A stretch of DNA of 64,000 bases, taken from positions 1-64,000 of the forward strand of contig JAFREE010000044.1 of assembly GCA_019400425.1 (NCBI GenBank), given 5' to 3'. Each line of letters starts with the position of its first letter. Position 1 is the first letter of the stretch. The position numbers and the translations under genes were made by a program. Shown here in pieces: positions 11,109 to 22,265 of this stretch. Under the pieces are notes generated by a model. That model saw nothing but the letters and a program-made list of their open reading frames with translations. It was not told the DNA's origin and searched no databases. This DNA is from Hymenochaete sp. R1. Its lineage: Eukaryota; Basidiomycota; Agaricomycetes; Hymenochaetales; Hymenochaetaceae.

Positions 11109-11814
11109 TCAGTCTTTTCACGGACATCAGGATCCCAAATAATATTTTCCGTACATTATATTCCAATTGCTGTTATCTCTTTTGCTCGTCGAGTCTTTGA
11201 GCCTTACACCGAGCGCGTCCTTGTCAAACCTGAAGTTAAGAGTCCCGCGCAGAACGCCGGCAAGAGGTTGAGTTGTCGTGGGAAAGTATCCACGTGATTT
11301 CTCTTCCGCCATGCATAAATCTGAAATTTTCGCGCGTTATGCTTTTCTCCTTTGAACAACCTCGAGGACTCAAAAGTTCGGGCGATGTCGAGCTCTCCCG
11401 TCTCTTCGTCCGCGTTCCCGTCCTCAAGAATAACTCGGAATGCACTTCTAACGCCGTGCATGGACGTCGAGTGTGCAGCTTGGGGACGTCTGCTTGACTA
11501 GCTTCCTTTTAAGGCGTGTTGGAGGTGCTGCGTTGATTCTTGTCGACGAATGTGCACCCATGATACCCGCTGGGAGGTTGGGAGGACGTTTTCTTAGTCG
11601 CATTCGACATCCGACACCTTCAAACTTTACCTCGTGGGTCACCCAATAAACAAGATGATTCTTTCACGTATTCATCGATAACACCTGGATGCCTATCTCG
11701 CCATGGTATCATACGCTGCACGATGGAACGCATTCCACTTTAATTTGTATTGTAATTTCAGACTAGTACTATCTGTCTGTTTATATGCATGCATTTTTTT
11801 GTTACGTTGATCAA
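11109..11814 (-). other. Gap with a weak candidate ORF (11204-11461)
   Basis: Lies between the 5' end of FIP1 and the 3' end of the ABC transporter. On the minus strand an 85-codon frame at 11204-11461 reads MHGVRSAFRVILEDGNADEE and continues with ELDIARTFESSRLFKGEKH; the composition looks protein-like, but no partner exon, family or paralogue is found. It may be a small gene, a FIP1 5' exon or chance. Otherwise nothing is seen. Confidence 0.2.
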
Positions 11815-14659
11815 CTACTCCGATACATTATGCGGTTCTACATCCTCCACGAATGCTTTGGACTGGATTTCATACAATCGTTTGTATTCGCCATTGTTCG
11901 CGATCAACGTATCGTGTGTTCCTTGCTCGACCAATTTCCCGTCTTTCATACATCTATTGTCAGAAATAAGACCTACCGTCAGTATTCACGTCCGGCTCAA
12001 CTTACATCACGATAAAGGAGGAACGTACAAGATCAAATCAGCGTATTTAGTCAGATGTCCAAACCGATGGGTGATGAAGATGACCGTTTTCCCACCGCTG
12101 TGTTCTCGAAGGCGCGTGAACTGCTCGTACTCGCCTTCTGGGTCGAGAGCCGATGTTGGTTCGTCTGCGACGAGAAGACGAATACCACCACTCATGAGCC
12201 TCAAGAACGTCCGGGATCTATGGGGGAAAAAAAGAAAAAGAGGCCACGTGCCTAGGTAAGTATTGATCATGGACAGCAAGAAAATCTGGAGACAAGCACT
12301 CACGCCGAAAGTCTCTGCGTCTCACCGCCCGACAAGTCCGTCTTCTTGTCAATCCCGTCTAGTTCAGCCTTGAGAGTCAAATCTGTCTCAGCACTGAACC
12401 ACGTCTCCGTCGTCTTCATTGGGACGCAAACCGTCTCTAATCCATCCTTCAGCTTCTCCACAAAATGTTCCGCTCCGCCTTGTCGCACTGCTTCCTCAAT
12501 CTCCCCGTCTGATATAGAATCTGGCTTGACATGATCGGAAGACGTTGAGCCAGTCCGTTCCGGCTGGCCCAGCGCAACGTTCTCGCGCAGAGTGAGCGGA
12601 AGAATAGGATGATCTTGCCGGAGGATGGCCATCGTGCTCCGGACGTCTTCGAGTCTGTAGGAGGGCAGAGGCTTACCGTCAAGGATAATTTCTCCCTCCG
12701 TAGGGTCGAATAGGCGAGAGAATAGCTTAATGGTAGAAGACTTGCCGCTGCCATTAACGCCCACAAAGACGACAAGCTGACCGGATTTGATTCTGAAGGA
12801 GACATCGGAAATGACATCGCGGTCGCTATTAGCGTAGCGGAAAGAGACGTTCCTACAAACGGACAAGAAAAAATTAATATTCAGATATCTGGGCAAATAT
12901 TATCGCATGACACACTTGAATTCAATTTCCGCTCCGTTTTTGTAGATGAGGTCATCGCCCTGAGGAGGATATGGAACTAATCCATCTTCCATGCCGTTAG
13001 GCATCTCGTCTAGTAGGTAGACATTTTTGATGGTACGCATGTACTCCCAGAACTTCTTCATCTTGAATATAAACTGTGAAGTCGTGGCCTGGAATGCCTC
13101 AATGATTTGCTGGAGTATAATGAGTGAGGAAAGTGACAGATTCTGATTGTCCCAGGTGACGGCTGACGCAAAGAAAAGCTACAAAAGATCTTATAAGCCT
13201 TGCCCGGGGACCCTCCGGGTGGAGGGGGGGTTGTATCATAAGTTACAGAAACTCACGAATGGGACTATTGAAGACAAATCCGATGTGACTCCGGCCCAGA
13301 GAGGCTGTTTTCTGAACCATTGTGCGTAATGCGCTTCCGTGTCGATATCCCCCAATGCCTTTCTGCTCTTTTCGAATTCTTCCTCTATGTAAGGAGCAAA
13401 GTTGTTCATGAGCCTATCTTCAGCGTAGTCCTCGTCGTGAGCCATAGTATGTAGAGCCGCCATCCGCTTGAAATCGTTGTTTGAACAGTAAGATACGAAT
13501 GCTTCCCAATTACCGTCAGCTCGTTTAAATAAGAGATTAAGTGGTATATGAACTCACAGTTCGCGTACAAGTAGTTCAATCTATTCTGTATAATGTTAAA
13601 GAGCGGGTGAAGAAGACACAGCACTGTGGCCAATCCGAACACAACGCCGCCCGTCGTTACATTCAAGACCAATGCAATCTGGGATATCATCTTCAGTACG
13701 CCGAATACAAGTTCAGAAATCCCATCAAAGGACTTCCAAGCAGCGACACTCTGCTTCGTTAAGTTTTGCTCGTTATTTCCATCCTGCAACTTCGTTTGGA
13801 CATCGGGATCTAATTCCGAGCAAAGGATGAGGTGCACTATAATTATAGTACTCAATGGACATACCTTGAGAAGTCTTGATATCAAACCTCATGGCTTCTG
13901 AAGTAAAGTTTAGCAGATCTTCAGGGGGAGAAATGAAGATCTTACTCACCGTGCATCTTTCTTGCAGTGAAATGGTGCTTGACTCGCGTTTTTAGTACAG
14001 CAGAATATTTCTCTCTACAAATATTCAGATGTTTAGTGAGCCAGTAATAATTGTATTTGAATATGCAATAGCTCACCCAAGCTTCCACAGATAGTTAGAA
14101 ATTGACGTCAATAGAATTATCATAGCTATGAGTGAATATACCCTGCTATTGGAGCAGTCTTTTTCCTCAAGACACTGTTTGACCTTTGACAAAGTGTAAG
14201 ACAGCGCATTATTTCTGAAACGAGGAAGTGTTTCAAAATTCTTACTGTCTCCAACAACAGGCTTGTGAGATAGAGCTTCAGAGAGTCAAACACAATCCAC
14301 CAAGCTCTAAGCGCCACAGAAGACCAAAAGTATACAGGACCCAAAGAATGTATCTCTCTGATGAACATCCACAGCATTTGGCGGCTCGTCAGTCCATTGG
14401 CTTGCACGTCCTGATCGGAGTCTACTATAGATAGGTAGTCAAAGTTAGAGCGTGGCAACGGCATATAAAAGATGAGAGACTTACGATCAGAAGTTTCGTC
14501 GGAGACTCGCAATAGGAAGTATCTTGAGGAGAAAGCCATGAGCTCCTTCCCTTTAGCCTGGAGGTTTATGAGCCATTCGGGCCTCAGAATATTGGTTTTC
14601 TTCGTCACAACAGACCATACACCTAGTCGCCTTTCAATGTAATTGTCATTTTTGACCAT
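11815..14659 (-). CDS. ABC transporter, single NBD, MsbA/HlyB-like half transporter
   Basis: Multi-exon gene on the minus strand. The nucleotide-binding domain is clear in the exons at 12304-12852, 12028-12217 and 11815-11953: Walker A GVNGSGKSS, a Q-loop region LRQDHPILPLTLRENVALG, signature LSGGETQRLSA, Walker B RLLVADEPTSALDP, H-loop VIFITHRFGHL, and the usual C-terminal MKDGKLVEQGTHDTLI ending NVSE before TAG. The upstream exons (12905-14659) carry hydrophobic segments, for example ALVLNVTTGGVVFGLATVLC near 13600 and an amphipathic linker leading to GAEIEFKNVSFRY at the NBD start. One NBD and one membrane block suggest a half transporter acting as a dimer; substrate unknown. The start codon (14657-14659) and exons above 13900 are tentative. 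Confidence 0.72.
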
Positions 14660-15516
14660 TCTGAATGATACCCGAAAGCGTGAGCCTTTCTGGGGCGTCA
14701 AGAGTAAGTCAATCTATTCGGGACGTGTGGATTCATGCACGCACTTGATCGCCAACGAGTTAGATGAACGCAATATTGGAAAGAGGGGAGCAAGGATACA
14801 AAGAAAGAAAGAAATCTGAACCCGTACTTGTATTGGCGAATCAAATGCGGTCAGACGCGTTAGAACACCAGCGGCACTGGAGTGGCGAGCAAAGAGGCCG
14901 CTAGTTCATATAGCAGCTCAATAGGGTCGGTACGTCGGCTCACACAACAGTGAGCCTTGTCCCCCAAGCGACAGTTTGATTTGCATTTTGTTTCCAAGGC
15001 ATTGAGATTGTGGTCGACTCGGAGTAGGAAAAAAGTTGCCAGAGCCCTGAAGTCACCTCTTGTATTTCTCGAACATTTGAATTGGCGTCAAACGGAGTTG
15101 GTTTGCAACAACAACATCGCCACATTTTTCTTTGCGCGTGTTTTAGAGAATTGAAATGGACCAGTTTATTTAGTAGGTATGATAATGGCGGCGAGAGTAG
15201 ATGGGGGTGGTAAGTGGTCAAGAGAAGGATGTGAGTAAGGTAAATAAAGAACAATAATAATCGCGCAACGCCAACAGCAGTCATCCTCATCCTTGCTTTC
15301 TTCAACCGACTAGCTTTCCCCCGACGACAACAACGACGAGCGCACCGCAAAACTTAATTTACACACAAATCAGAGGGGCAAACAGTTAACGACATCTGCC
15401 ATCGAGCTCTTTCTTGCCTTCTTGTCATCATCCACCTGCCTTGCTGGTGACGCTTGGAGGCCGGCTTCCTCATCCAGCTCACCCATCGGTTTTGTCCTCG
15501 TCACTCTTACAGCGCC
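14660..15516. other. Intergenic between divergent ABC transporter and taxilin genes
   Basis: Contains the 5' ends of two divergent genes. A minus-strand frame at 14940-15350 has a hydrophobic run (LLLFFIYLTHILLLTTY) but no conserved partner and sits in the expected promoter/leader region, so it is not called as a gene. Pyrimidine-rich tracts near 15400-15500 fit a taxilin 5' leader. Confidence 0.4.
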
Positions 15517-17743
15517 ATGAGTACGGTCTCGCCATCGGCTCAGCGTCCTTCAAAACCGCCTCCAATAGGTCCTGCGCCTCCTGCACCTAATTCAATGTCC
15601 ATAACTTCTGCCACCGCCAACACCGTGACGTCTACATCTACATCCTCCTCTAAGGCTTCGGCTCCGAACGGTACCTCCAAGGGGTCAAAGAAGTCAGGGA
15701 ATGGAAAGCAAGAAACTCCTGTGGATCCACAGGCGATGTATGAGAGCCTAAAGACGAAGATTGCGGCTCTGGAGGAGGAGTTGAACCATGCGGACGAAGA
15801 GGAACTTCAATTTGGTGAGTCGCATCTCTCTGAGCTCACGCCGTTGTCCATCCTATGGAATGCTTACAGCAACGGACACCTTGATTGCGCTTCGTTCGCG
15901 CCTTCAAGCCGAAGAAGCTCGGAAAAGAGTACGAGGGCTAGAGGAAAACGCGGTACATACAAAGTATATCGAACTGGTGAGCCCCCATGTTTTTGTTTCC
16001 CTTTTCCTTCGTCCTGACACTGAAGATCATTTAAAGTTTGCAGAGATGAAGCGGATAGAAAGGGATCATGCGAAGGAGAAGCAGAGGCTCACGAAGGACC
16101 GGGACACAGGTACATCTCGTGTCCGACTTACCTTTCCTTGAAAAGCTGCAAATAAACCGTTCACCAGCGAAGAATCAATTAACCAAGACAAACCAGACCA
16201 AGACGAAACTTGAGAACCTTGCTCGAGATCTCACAAAGGTATGCGTACGATAGGGACCATATTTCTTCAGTGATCTAACCTGTCCTCGTCTTTTTAGGAT
16301 AACAAGAAGTTAAGAGTGCGTATTTTGATATGTAACGGGCGGAACCAAGTCTTCAATAATTTTGATAACAGGAAGAGAAACAACAGCTTCTTCAAGACGT
16401 GGCAAAGGGGATAGATGAGGTACGAGCCATACTAGAGGTTTCTCCCGGAGGGAAACAGCCTCTGATGACCTGTCCTTGCCAACTAGATTAAGCAACTTTC
16501 CACCGAAATAACAAAGGGCAAGGATAAAGTCCGGCAGCTTGAAATTCGATCTCGCGAGCAACCCGATATTGTTGTTAAGGTCGTGTGCAAATACCGAGCC
16601 GAACTCTTCTTCAAGATTTCACGTAAGACAAAGTTGTCAAGATTATTTTTCGCTTGGGCAGACCGCATGGAAGTAACAGCGGCCAATGCAATTCGAAAGA
16701 CTGGCCAAGCCAACGGGGCCAGCTCTACATCCGCTCCAGAGCTAATGGGCACTGAAGTGTCATATACGAAGGGTCAGAAGAATGGAAAGGCAGAAGCAAC
16801 TAACACGCATGCGACGGCATCATTGCCCGGCAACGCTGTAAATGGGAGTTCAGTAGTCCCAATGGCATTTATGTATCTGCATCAAGGCCGAGTACTGGAG
16901 TCAACCATGACAGTTGAAGACGCAGGAATCGAGGATGCGGATGAAATTCATGCAGTAGAGATGATGGATTTGACTGGACCGGTGCCCGATGATGCAGTAA
17001 GAACGAGCGCACCCTTCTACGACATTCGAGCTTTCTAACGAGTAACGCAAAAGGACATGTTAGTAGAAGCTCGCCAACCCAAGTTGAAGAAGAATTGGGT
17101 AGATGACCCCAGAGAGTACGTGTTGCTTTACGTTATAGCGCAACAATTGGTTTGATTGTTTTCCCAGAGCGAAAAAAGCCATGGAAGAAATTTTCGACGG
17201 GGTGTCAGTCGTCAATAATGATCAGATTCACTGATCTCGCTGACCATTCAATACATTCATCTAGTACAAAGGAGCGTCTGAAACTTGTTCTCCGACAGTA
17301 TGAGCTACGGGAACGGCATTTCGAGTGTTTCATTCGTTCTAAGGAACTCGAGCTTCTGCTCGCAAGATACCGGGAGAACGAACAACGTCAAATGGTTGAC
17401 TTTGAGCGTAGTCGGATTGATAAGCTTGAAGAAAATGTGAGTTTGATTTACACCAGAGGGAAAAAGTGATCGCGGGACTGACGGTAGTGATTCGAACAGA
17501 ATCAACAAGTGCGTAAAGAACTTGAAGACGTGCATCATGGGCAAACGCTGCTCATCGAGAAATTGATACAATGCTGCAAGGAGGTGAGTGTCAAATCAAA
17601 GGCCGCGATGTCTTTCAAGACCAATCAAATATGCATTTCTTTCGCAGCCAAATGCAGAACGAACACAAAGATTATTCACATCGTTGCGAGAGGAGTTGGA
17701 GAAGCGGGGTACGAAACTCGTAGATGCTGTTGCAGTCGGATAG
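15517..17743 (+). CDS. Taxilin-family coiled-coil protein with internal SUMO-like domain
   Basis: Twelve-exon model: 15517-15814, 15870-15976, 16046-16109, 16168-16238, 16298-16315, 16372-16419, 16487-16996, 17054-17115, 17168-17203, 17265-17436, 17500-17583, 17648-17743; 521 residues, no internal stop. A Ser/Thr/Pro-rich N-terminus precedes coiled coil with the taxilin motif LTKTNQTKTKLENLARDLTK followed by DNKKLR, and the C-terminal half has QYELRERHFECFIRSKELEL and QTLLIEKLIQCCKEPNAERT, again taxilin. Between them, exon 7 encodes a SUMO/Rad60-like fold: IVVKVV, ELFFKISRKTKLSRLFFAW, then after a low-complexity insert AFMYLHQGRVLESTMTVEDA, DADEIHAVEMMDLTG. Taxilins bind syntaxins and act in vesicle traffic; the role of the SUMO-like part is unknown. 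No di-Gly processing site is seen. Confidence 0.75.
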
Positions 17744-18145
17744 CATAACGTTCCATCGGTATACGAGCGTTCTTTTTGCAATTCGCTACTCCATCCGTAT
17801 GTCATGCGTCCTTGTATGCTGCGAGTCTCTTCGTATCCGCATGCCCATATACATGAAAATTTTACTCAGTATACTAATTTGTGCGAAGTCCACCGCCGTG
17901 CTGGCGCCTTGCGGGACGTAATCTTGCAAACCGCTCAGGCTGTCCCAAACGATCTTCGTAGTTGTACAAGAAACTGCTTTAGACTTCTCGAGCAATTATA
18001 GAAGAAAGTGGCACTGGATTTGAATTAAGGTAAGACATTAACATTGTGCTTATAGTCATATGTGATAGCCGGTATGCTAACAAATTTTCTTAGTTGAGTG
18101 AGAATTAATATGAAGGATCACGTCCGTAATGCGGACGGGTAGTAT
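17744..18145. other. Intergenic after taxilin
   Basis: Lies between the 3' ends of two convergent genes. Short overlapping frames (17804-18001 +, 17786-17995 -) show no recognisable content. Nothing else is seen. Confidence 0.4.
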
Positions 18146-19534
18146 TCAATTTTGTCCGGCAAAACTGATACTATAAAAATCCTTCATGAACGTCAATTTC
18201 TCGATGCGCTCCTTCACTGTCTGTTTTGTACCAACAGCGCCAGCATCAAGCTTCCGCTTCAGTTGCTCTCGCTCAGCATCGATCACACCTAAACCCACCT
18301 CACAAGAAAGCTTTTTCAACGTCCTATTCTTGAAATGGCTCTTATGCCAGAGAATACTCGTCCGGAGCTTTCTAGAAAGTTCTTGGATGTCGTTCTCGAC
18401 GGGTACCGCTGAAGCAGCGTAGAACACTCCGTTCATCCCCTGATACAGGTTGAACCCCATCTCCAAGTCCTCGAGAACACTTTCTGGGCCATTGCGGCTT
18501 CGCGGCCTCCAGTCTCTCGTGAAGTACTTGTCGTAGTTGTCGTCGAAGAGCTTGGCCAGGGCGTGGCCGTGGGGGATCTGGTCTATCAACTTTCGGAGCT
18601 CGCCTTCGACATGAACAAACCTTGTCTCGCGCCTGTCAGTGAAGAAAAATTGTCTGCGCGTCTGTAACTTGTTGAAGGCAGCTTCCTTTTCGACTAGTAA
18701 ATCTTCTTTGGCATATGGCTGCATTTCCGGCGTGAAGGCAGAAGCGGATGTAAAGTCTAATGAGGCTGAATGTGTAGTGGGGAACGAGAATCCGACTATC
18801 TCAGCTGTGAGCACGTCCATTTCTTTTTCCAGTCCGGTCAGTGCTTCATTCACGGCTGCTTCGAGACCTTTGCGCCTCCGGACACAGCGTCGACCTTGCA
18901 CGATGTGTTGGCGTAGATATTTGTGAAGGTCCCCGACAGCCTTACGACGTCCTGGAGAGATACGATGCTCGGGAGCCACATTGTCAGGAGGAACAAGGAA
19001 GGGTCTGAGTGCGTGTTCGACATCGTCCACGAACTTGAAATGCATGTATTGCCGATTAAGGTACGGAATATGCCCTGTATTAATCTTCGACCGTGCCATG
19101 AAGAATGTGCGGCCTTCCTCTTCTCCCTCCTGCGGCTGTAGCGGTTCGGCGAGGAGTGCTCGAAGCGCATCTTCTCCGGGGCTCAGCCTTTCACTCGCAT
19201 CTACGAGTCCGTGCCCGCCTTCCGACTCTGCAGAGCCCGAACTTGAAGGCCGAGCAGCCTCCAGAAGGGTACGCAGTTTATCATGGGCGATCTCCGTCGA
19301 CGTAGGCTGAAAAGCTTGGGCCAGGACGTCGCTCACTTCGGTCTCTGACGTTCCGGTCTGAGAGCCGGCAGTACTACTAGGGGCGAGAGAGCGGGGGCGG
19401 GAGTGTGAATGAGAACCGACGGGGCTTGATTGGGAGCGGGTGTTAGAGTTATGGCTCTTTGTGCGCTTGGGTTCATGTGGGTTCGTGCCAGTGCCAGGGG
19501 GCATGTTTGGAGGTCCACGTTTTGTTCCGGACAT
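18146..19534 (-). CDS. Unknown single-exon protein, 462 aa
   Basis: Uninterrupted frame of 462 codons from an ATG at 19532-19534, starting MSGTKRGPPNMPPGTGTNPH. Residues 1-150 are Ser/Pro/Gly-rich and probably disordered. Residues 150-462 look folded and helical, with aromatic and charged segments such as IPYLNRQYMHFKFVDDVEHA, NYDKYFTRDWRPRSRNGPES and ILWHKSHFKNRTLKKLS, ending KDFYSISFAGQN. There is no signal peptide, membrane segment or domain that I recognise. The basic stretch PKRTKSHNSN could be a nuclear signal, as inference. It is intronless among intron-rich neighbours. Likely a fungal protein of unknown function. Confidence 0.65.
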   Translation of the reverse strand: MSGTKRGPPNMPPGTGTNPHEPKRTKSHNSNTRSQSSPVGSHSHSRPRSLAPSSTAGSQTGTSETEVSDVLAQAFQPTSTEIAHDKLRTLLEAARPSSSGSAESEGGHGLVDASERLSPGEDALRALLAEPLQPQEGEEEGRTFFMARSKINTGHIPYLNRQYMHFKFVDDVEHALRPFLVPPDNVAPEHRISPGRRKAVGDLHKYLRQHIVQGRRCVRRRKGLEAAVNEALTGLEKEMDVLTAEIVGFSFPTTHSASLDFTSASAFTPEMQPYAKEDLLVEKEAAFNKLQTRRQFFFTDRRETRFVHVEGELRKLIDQIPHGHALAKLFDDNYDKYFTRDWRPRSRNGPESVLEDLEMGFNLYQGMNGVFYAASAVPVENDIQELSRKLRTSILWHKSHFKNRTLKKLSCEVGLGVIDAEREQLKRKLDAGAVGTKQTVKERIEKLTFMKDFYSISFAGQN

Positions 19535-20064
19535 TTCGTTGGCGTAATGAGAGGGAGAAGAGATAAAGTCGATGGTAGACGATGAGGGTAAGAACCGATG
19601 GTGAATGGGAACGGGCGATGCGCCCTTATGAGAAGAAGCGAGAAGGCAGAATACGTGAAGGTGGAGGAGGGGTTCGTTTATATACTTATCTCTGGGGAGT
19701 ACTATATAGATAAAGTAAGTGGCAGAACAATATCAAGCATTGTCGAAGTAATTTCAAAGTCCTCGGAAAATGTGGACTTTTTTATACTTTGCTTCACAAA
19801 ATATGGATCCAAATAACTTTGTTACGCGCTATAAAAGCCCAAGTATATACATTCGCCGCGATTTGTATGTCCTCGGTCTGCACCATCACAAACGCATACG
19901 CTGTATAGAGCTGAGCAAAGGAAGGTCCTCTATCTCACCATTTTTACGTTCTAATGACGTCCAAACCCATCGATCCAAGTACGATCTTTGTCCACAAGAA
20001 AAGGGAGAAAATGCAGTAATGTTTGTAATGCCGATAATAATAATTTTGCTTCCTGCTTCCGGAA
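19535..20064. other. Intergenic
   Basis: Upstream of the unknown gene at 18146-19534 and downstream of UAP1. Short AT-rich frames only; no gene, repeat or RNA structure is supported. Confidence 0.45.
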
Positions 20065-21686
20065 TTAAACCAGGATCGCAAAGTCATTAGTCGTTTCCAC
20101 GACTCCGTTCTTCGCGAACGTCTTCCCCTTCACGCCCTCGAGACCCTCGCCAGCGTAAGTCACGAGCGGACTCAACTCCAACTCCACCCTTCCCGCAAGT
20201 TTCGCACCAGCTGCTTCCAGCCACCTCTTCTGCTGCGCAAGCACATCACGGCGGGACGTTTCGGGTGAGTCGCCTGCAGGCGCTCCCGGTGCGTTCTTTA
20301 ATGGCGAGAATTCCTCTGCTCGAGGAACCTCAAGAACAAGGAAAGACTCCGCGAAGGGGAACACGTCGAAGACGAACAACTCGAGCTTCATACCGTCCAC
20401 TTTCGTCTGCTTCGGCACCTCGTCTGAGTTTGTCCCCGTCGGGATAGACGGGATCTTCTTCCTCGCAACATGATGCGCAAGCGAACTCTCCATCGACTCC
20501 GTTCTCTCCAAGAATGCCCTCGTATACACATGGCTCACGATATTCCCCGCTCTAAATGCCAGCTTGCCGCTCCCTGCATCGCGTTTCTCCGCCTGCTCCT
20601 TCGTGATCTCGCTATACTCCACCACGGCGAACTTGCCCTTCCGCCGTGCGACGACGCCCACGCTCTCGTGTGGGTTTTCCTTGGGCACGGTCTTGGCGGC
20701 GCAGTCGGCGTTGCGGTGGAGGCAGGCGCCGAGGAAGACGGGGTCGGCGACGCGTACAAGGGAGTTGTCGACGCAGTAGGCGTGGATGTGGGTGATGTTG
20801 CGCGAGGCAAGATCGGAGAGAATTCCACGCGGTGAGTCGAGATTGTTTTGGGCGAGAGTGAGAGGAGATCGGAGAGCGGCGTAGAGACCACCGTTACCAT
20901 CTGGGGCGACGGCAACTTTGGAGGGGGACTCGAGGAGGATCTGACCCGTGGCAGACAAGCAAGGAAGGACGCCTTTATTATTTCGATGTTCAATAAGCAT
21001 ATACTCAACACGTGTAAAGTCAGATAAACTTTGAAATGCCTACCTTGCTGAAAGAACACCACTTGATCTTCATCAAGCCCAAAGTTCACCTTCCCATCCT
21101 TCGCCACCTTCTCCCCCTTCGGTCCCCACCCAAAGAACGCCCGCGTCTTGTCATGCGTCGGCGCGCTCGTCATCACATACCACATAATCTTCACCTTCTT
21201 CCCAATACCAGACTCCTGTTGCGCGACCTGCTGAAGACGGAAAATACGCTCGGCCTGAAGCTGGAAGAGCGACTTGTGCGAGGGGAGCTGGATGTCGTAG
21301 CACCCTTTGGGGTCCGCGCTACCCAGACGCGTGCCCTGTCCGCCCGCCATGAGCAGCACAGCGACTTTCCCCTCCGCAATAGCCTTCAACCCCTCTTTCC
21401 TAAATTTTGACGTCTTCTCGTCAAGTTCCGAAGAAGAGGAAGACGGAAGGAAAGACTCGAGGACTTCCTCTGGGAGCGCATCGATGTCGTCTGTGGAGGC
21501 GTGCTTGGCTGCATCGTTTGCGGCGATGGCGGCTTTGAAGAAGCGGTTGACGCGTTCGGGGTCGATCGAAGAGAGCTGGGAGAGGAGTGCAGACTGTTCT
21601 GCAGCAGGGAGGGTGTCGTAGAAAGCGAAAACGTGGCCTTGGCCAGCTGCTTCGAAGCGGGGCTTGAGGGCTGCGTAGTCTGCCAT
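20065..21686 (-). CDS. UAP1: UDP-N-acetylglucosamine pyrophosphorylase
   Basis: Two-exon model complement(join(20065..20972, 21044..21686)), 516 residues. Exon 1 contains the nucleotide-binding motif LLMAGGQGTRLGSADPKGCY, the family marker MTSAPTHDKTRAFFGW, and VVFFQQ at the splice joint; exon 2 continues GVLPCLSATGQILLESPSKV, APDGNGGLYAAL and FRAGNIVSHVYTRAFLE. The 71-nt intron is phase 1. The enzyme makes UDP-GlcNAc from GlcNAc-1-phosphate and UTP in the cytosol, feeding chitin, GPI anchor and N-glycan synthesis. Length is close to the fungal norm of about 480-520. The assignment is secure. Confidence 0.93.
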
Positions 21687-22265
21687 TTTATGAGGTTCAC
21701 GATGGCTACTTGTTTCGAGATTGTGTGCGTTGAGCGTAAGGTTCGTTGAAGATCGATGATGGGAGTAAGAGGGAAAGGAAGGAAATGAGCGGTGTGCAGG
21801 CTGCTTTTATGTGATCGATGAGGATGCTGGTCGGTCGTGAGGTGATGGGATGGAAATGCGCGTATCGCCTTCCGGCCAAAGACGCGTCTGAGCAAACACA
21901 CCAACTTCAGCTTCGGTCACACACATTCCTACGGCTTTTACTATTCGACGACTTGGCCGACAAACGTTCACAGACATGTCAATTCAAATCAGAAATAGCA
22001 ACCAGGGCCAGTTCTAACACAGCATGAAGGAACGTGCAGGGTATGCATCATCGTCTCTGTTGAATAGAGAGGCACTATCCACACCATCCTCGAACTCAAT
22101 AATAACAGCAAATAGAAGGCAGAATAGAATTAAAGGATAGTGAAAAAAAGAAGATAAAAGAAAGTTGCAATAGAAAATGCTCCCGAGAATCCAACATCCG
22201 CCCTCATCCAACCTTTCCCGTCACATACCACCAAACTGGACCCAATCTCACTGCCACCCAATCCA
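21687..22265. other. Intergenic between UAP1 and the GCK-III kinase
   Basis: Contains the UAP1 promoter and the kinase 3' flank. A pyrimidine-rich minus-strand tract lies before the UAP1 start. No further feature is seen. Confidence 0.45.

Noticed and set aside
14940..15350. Minus-strand frame with a hydrophobic run upstream of the ABC transporter
   Set aside because: It could look like a membrane exon, but it overlaps the expected taxilin promoter, has no matching splice phase to the first transporter exon, and its head is an Arg/Cys-rich low-complexity run.
20470..21686. Frames antisense or out of frame within UAP1
   Set aside because: UAP1 motifs occupy the other frame continuously; the high GC content keeps alternative frames open.
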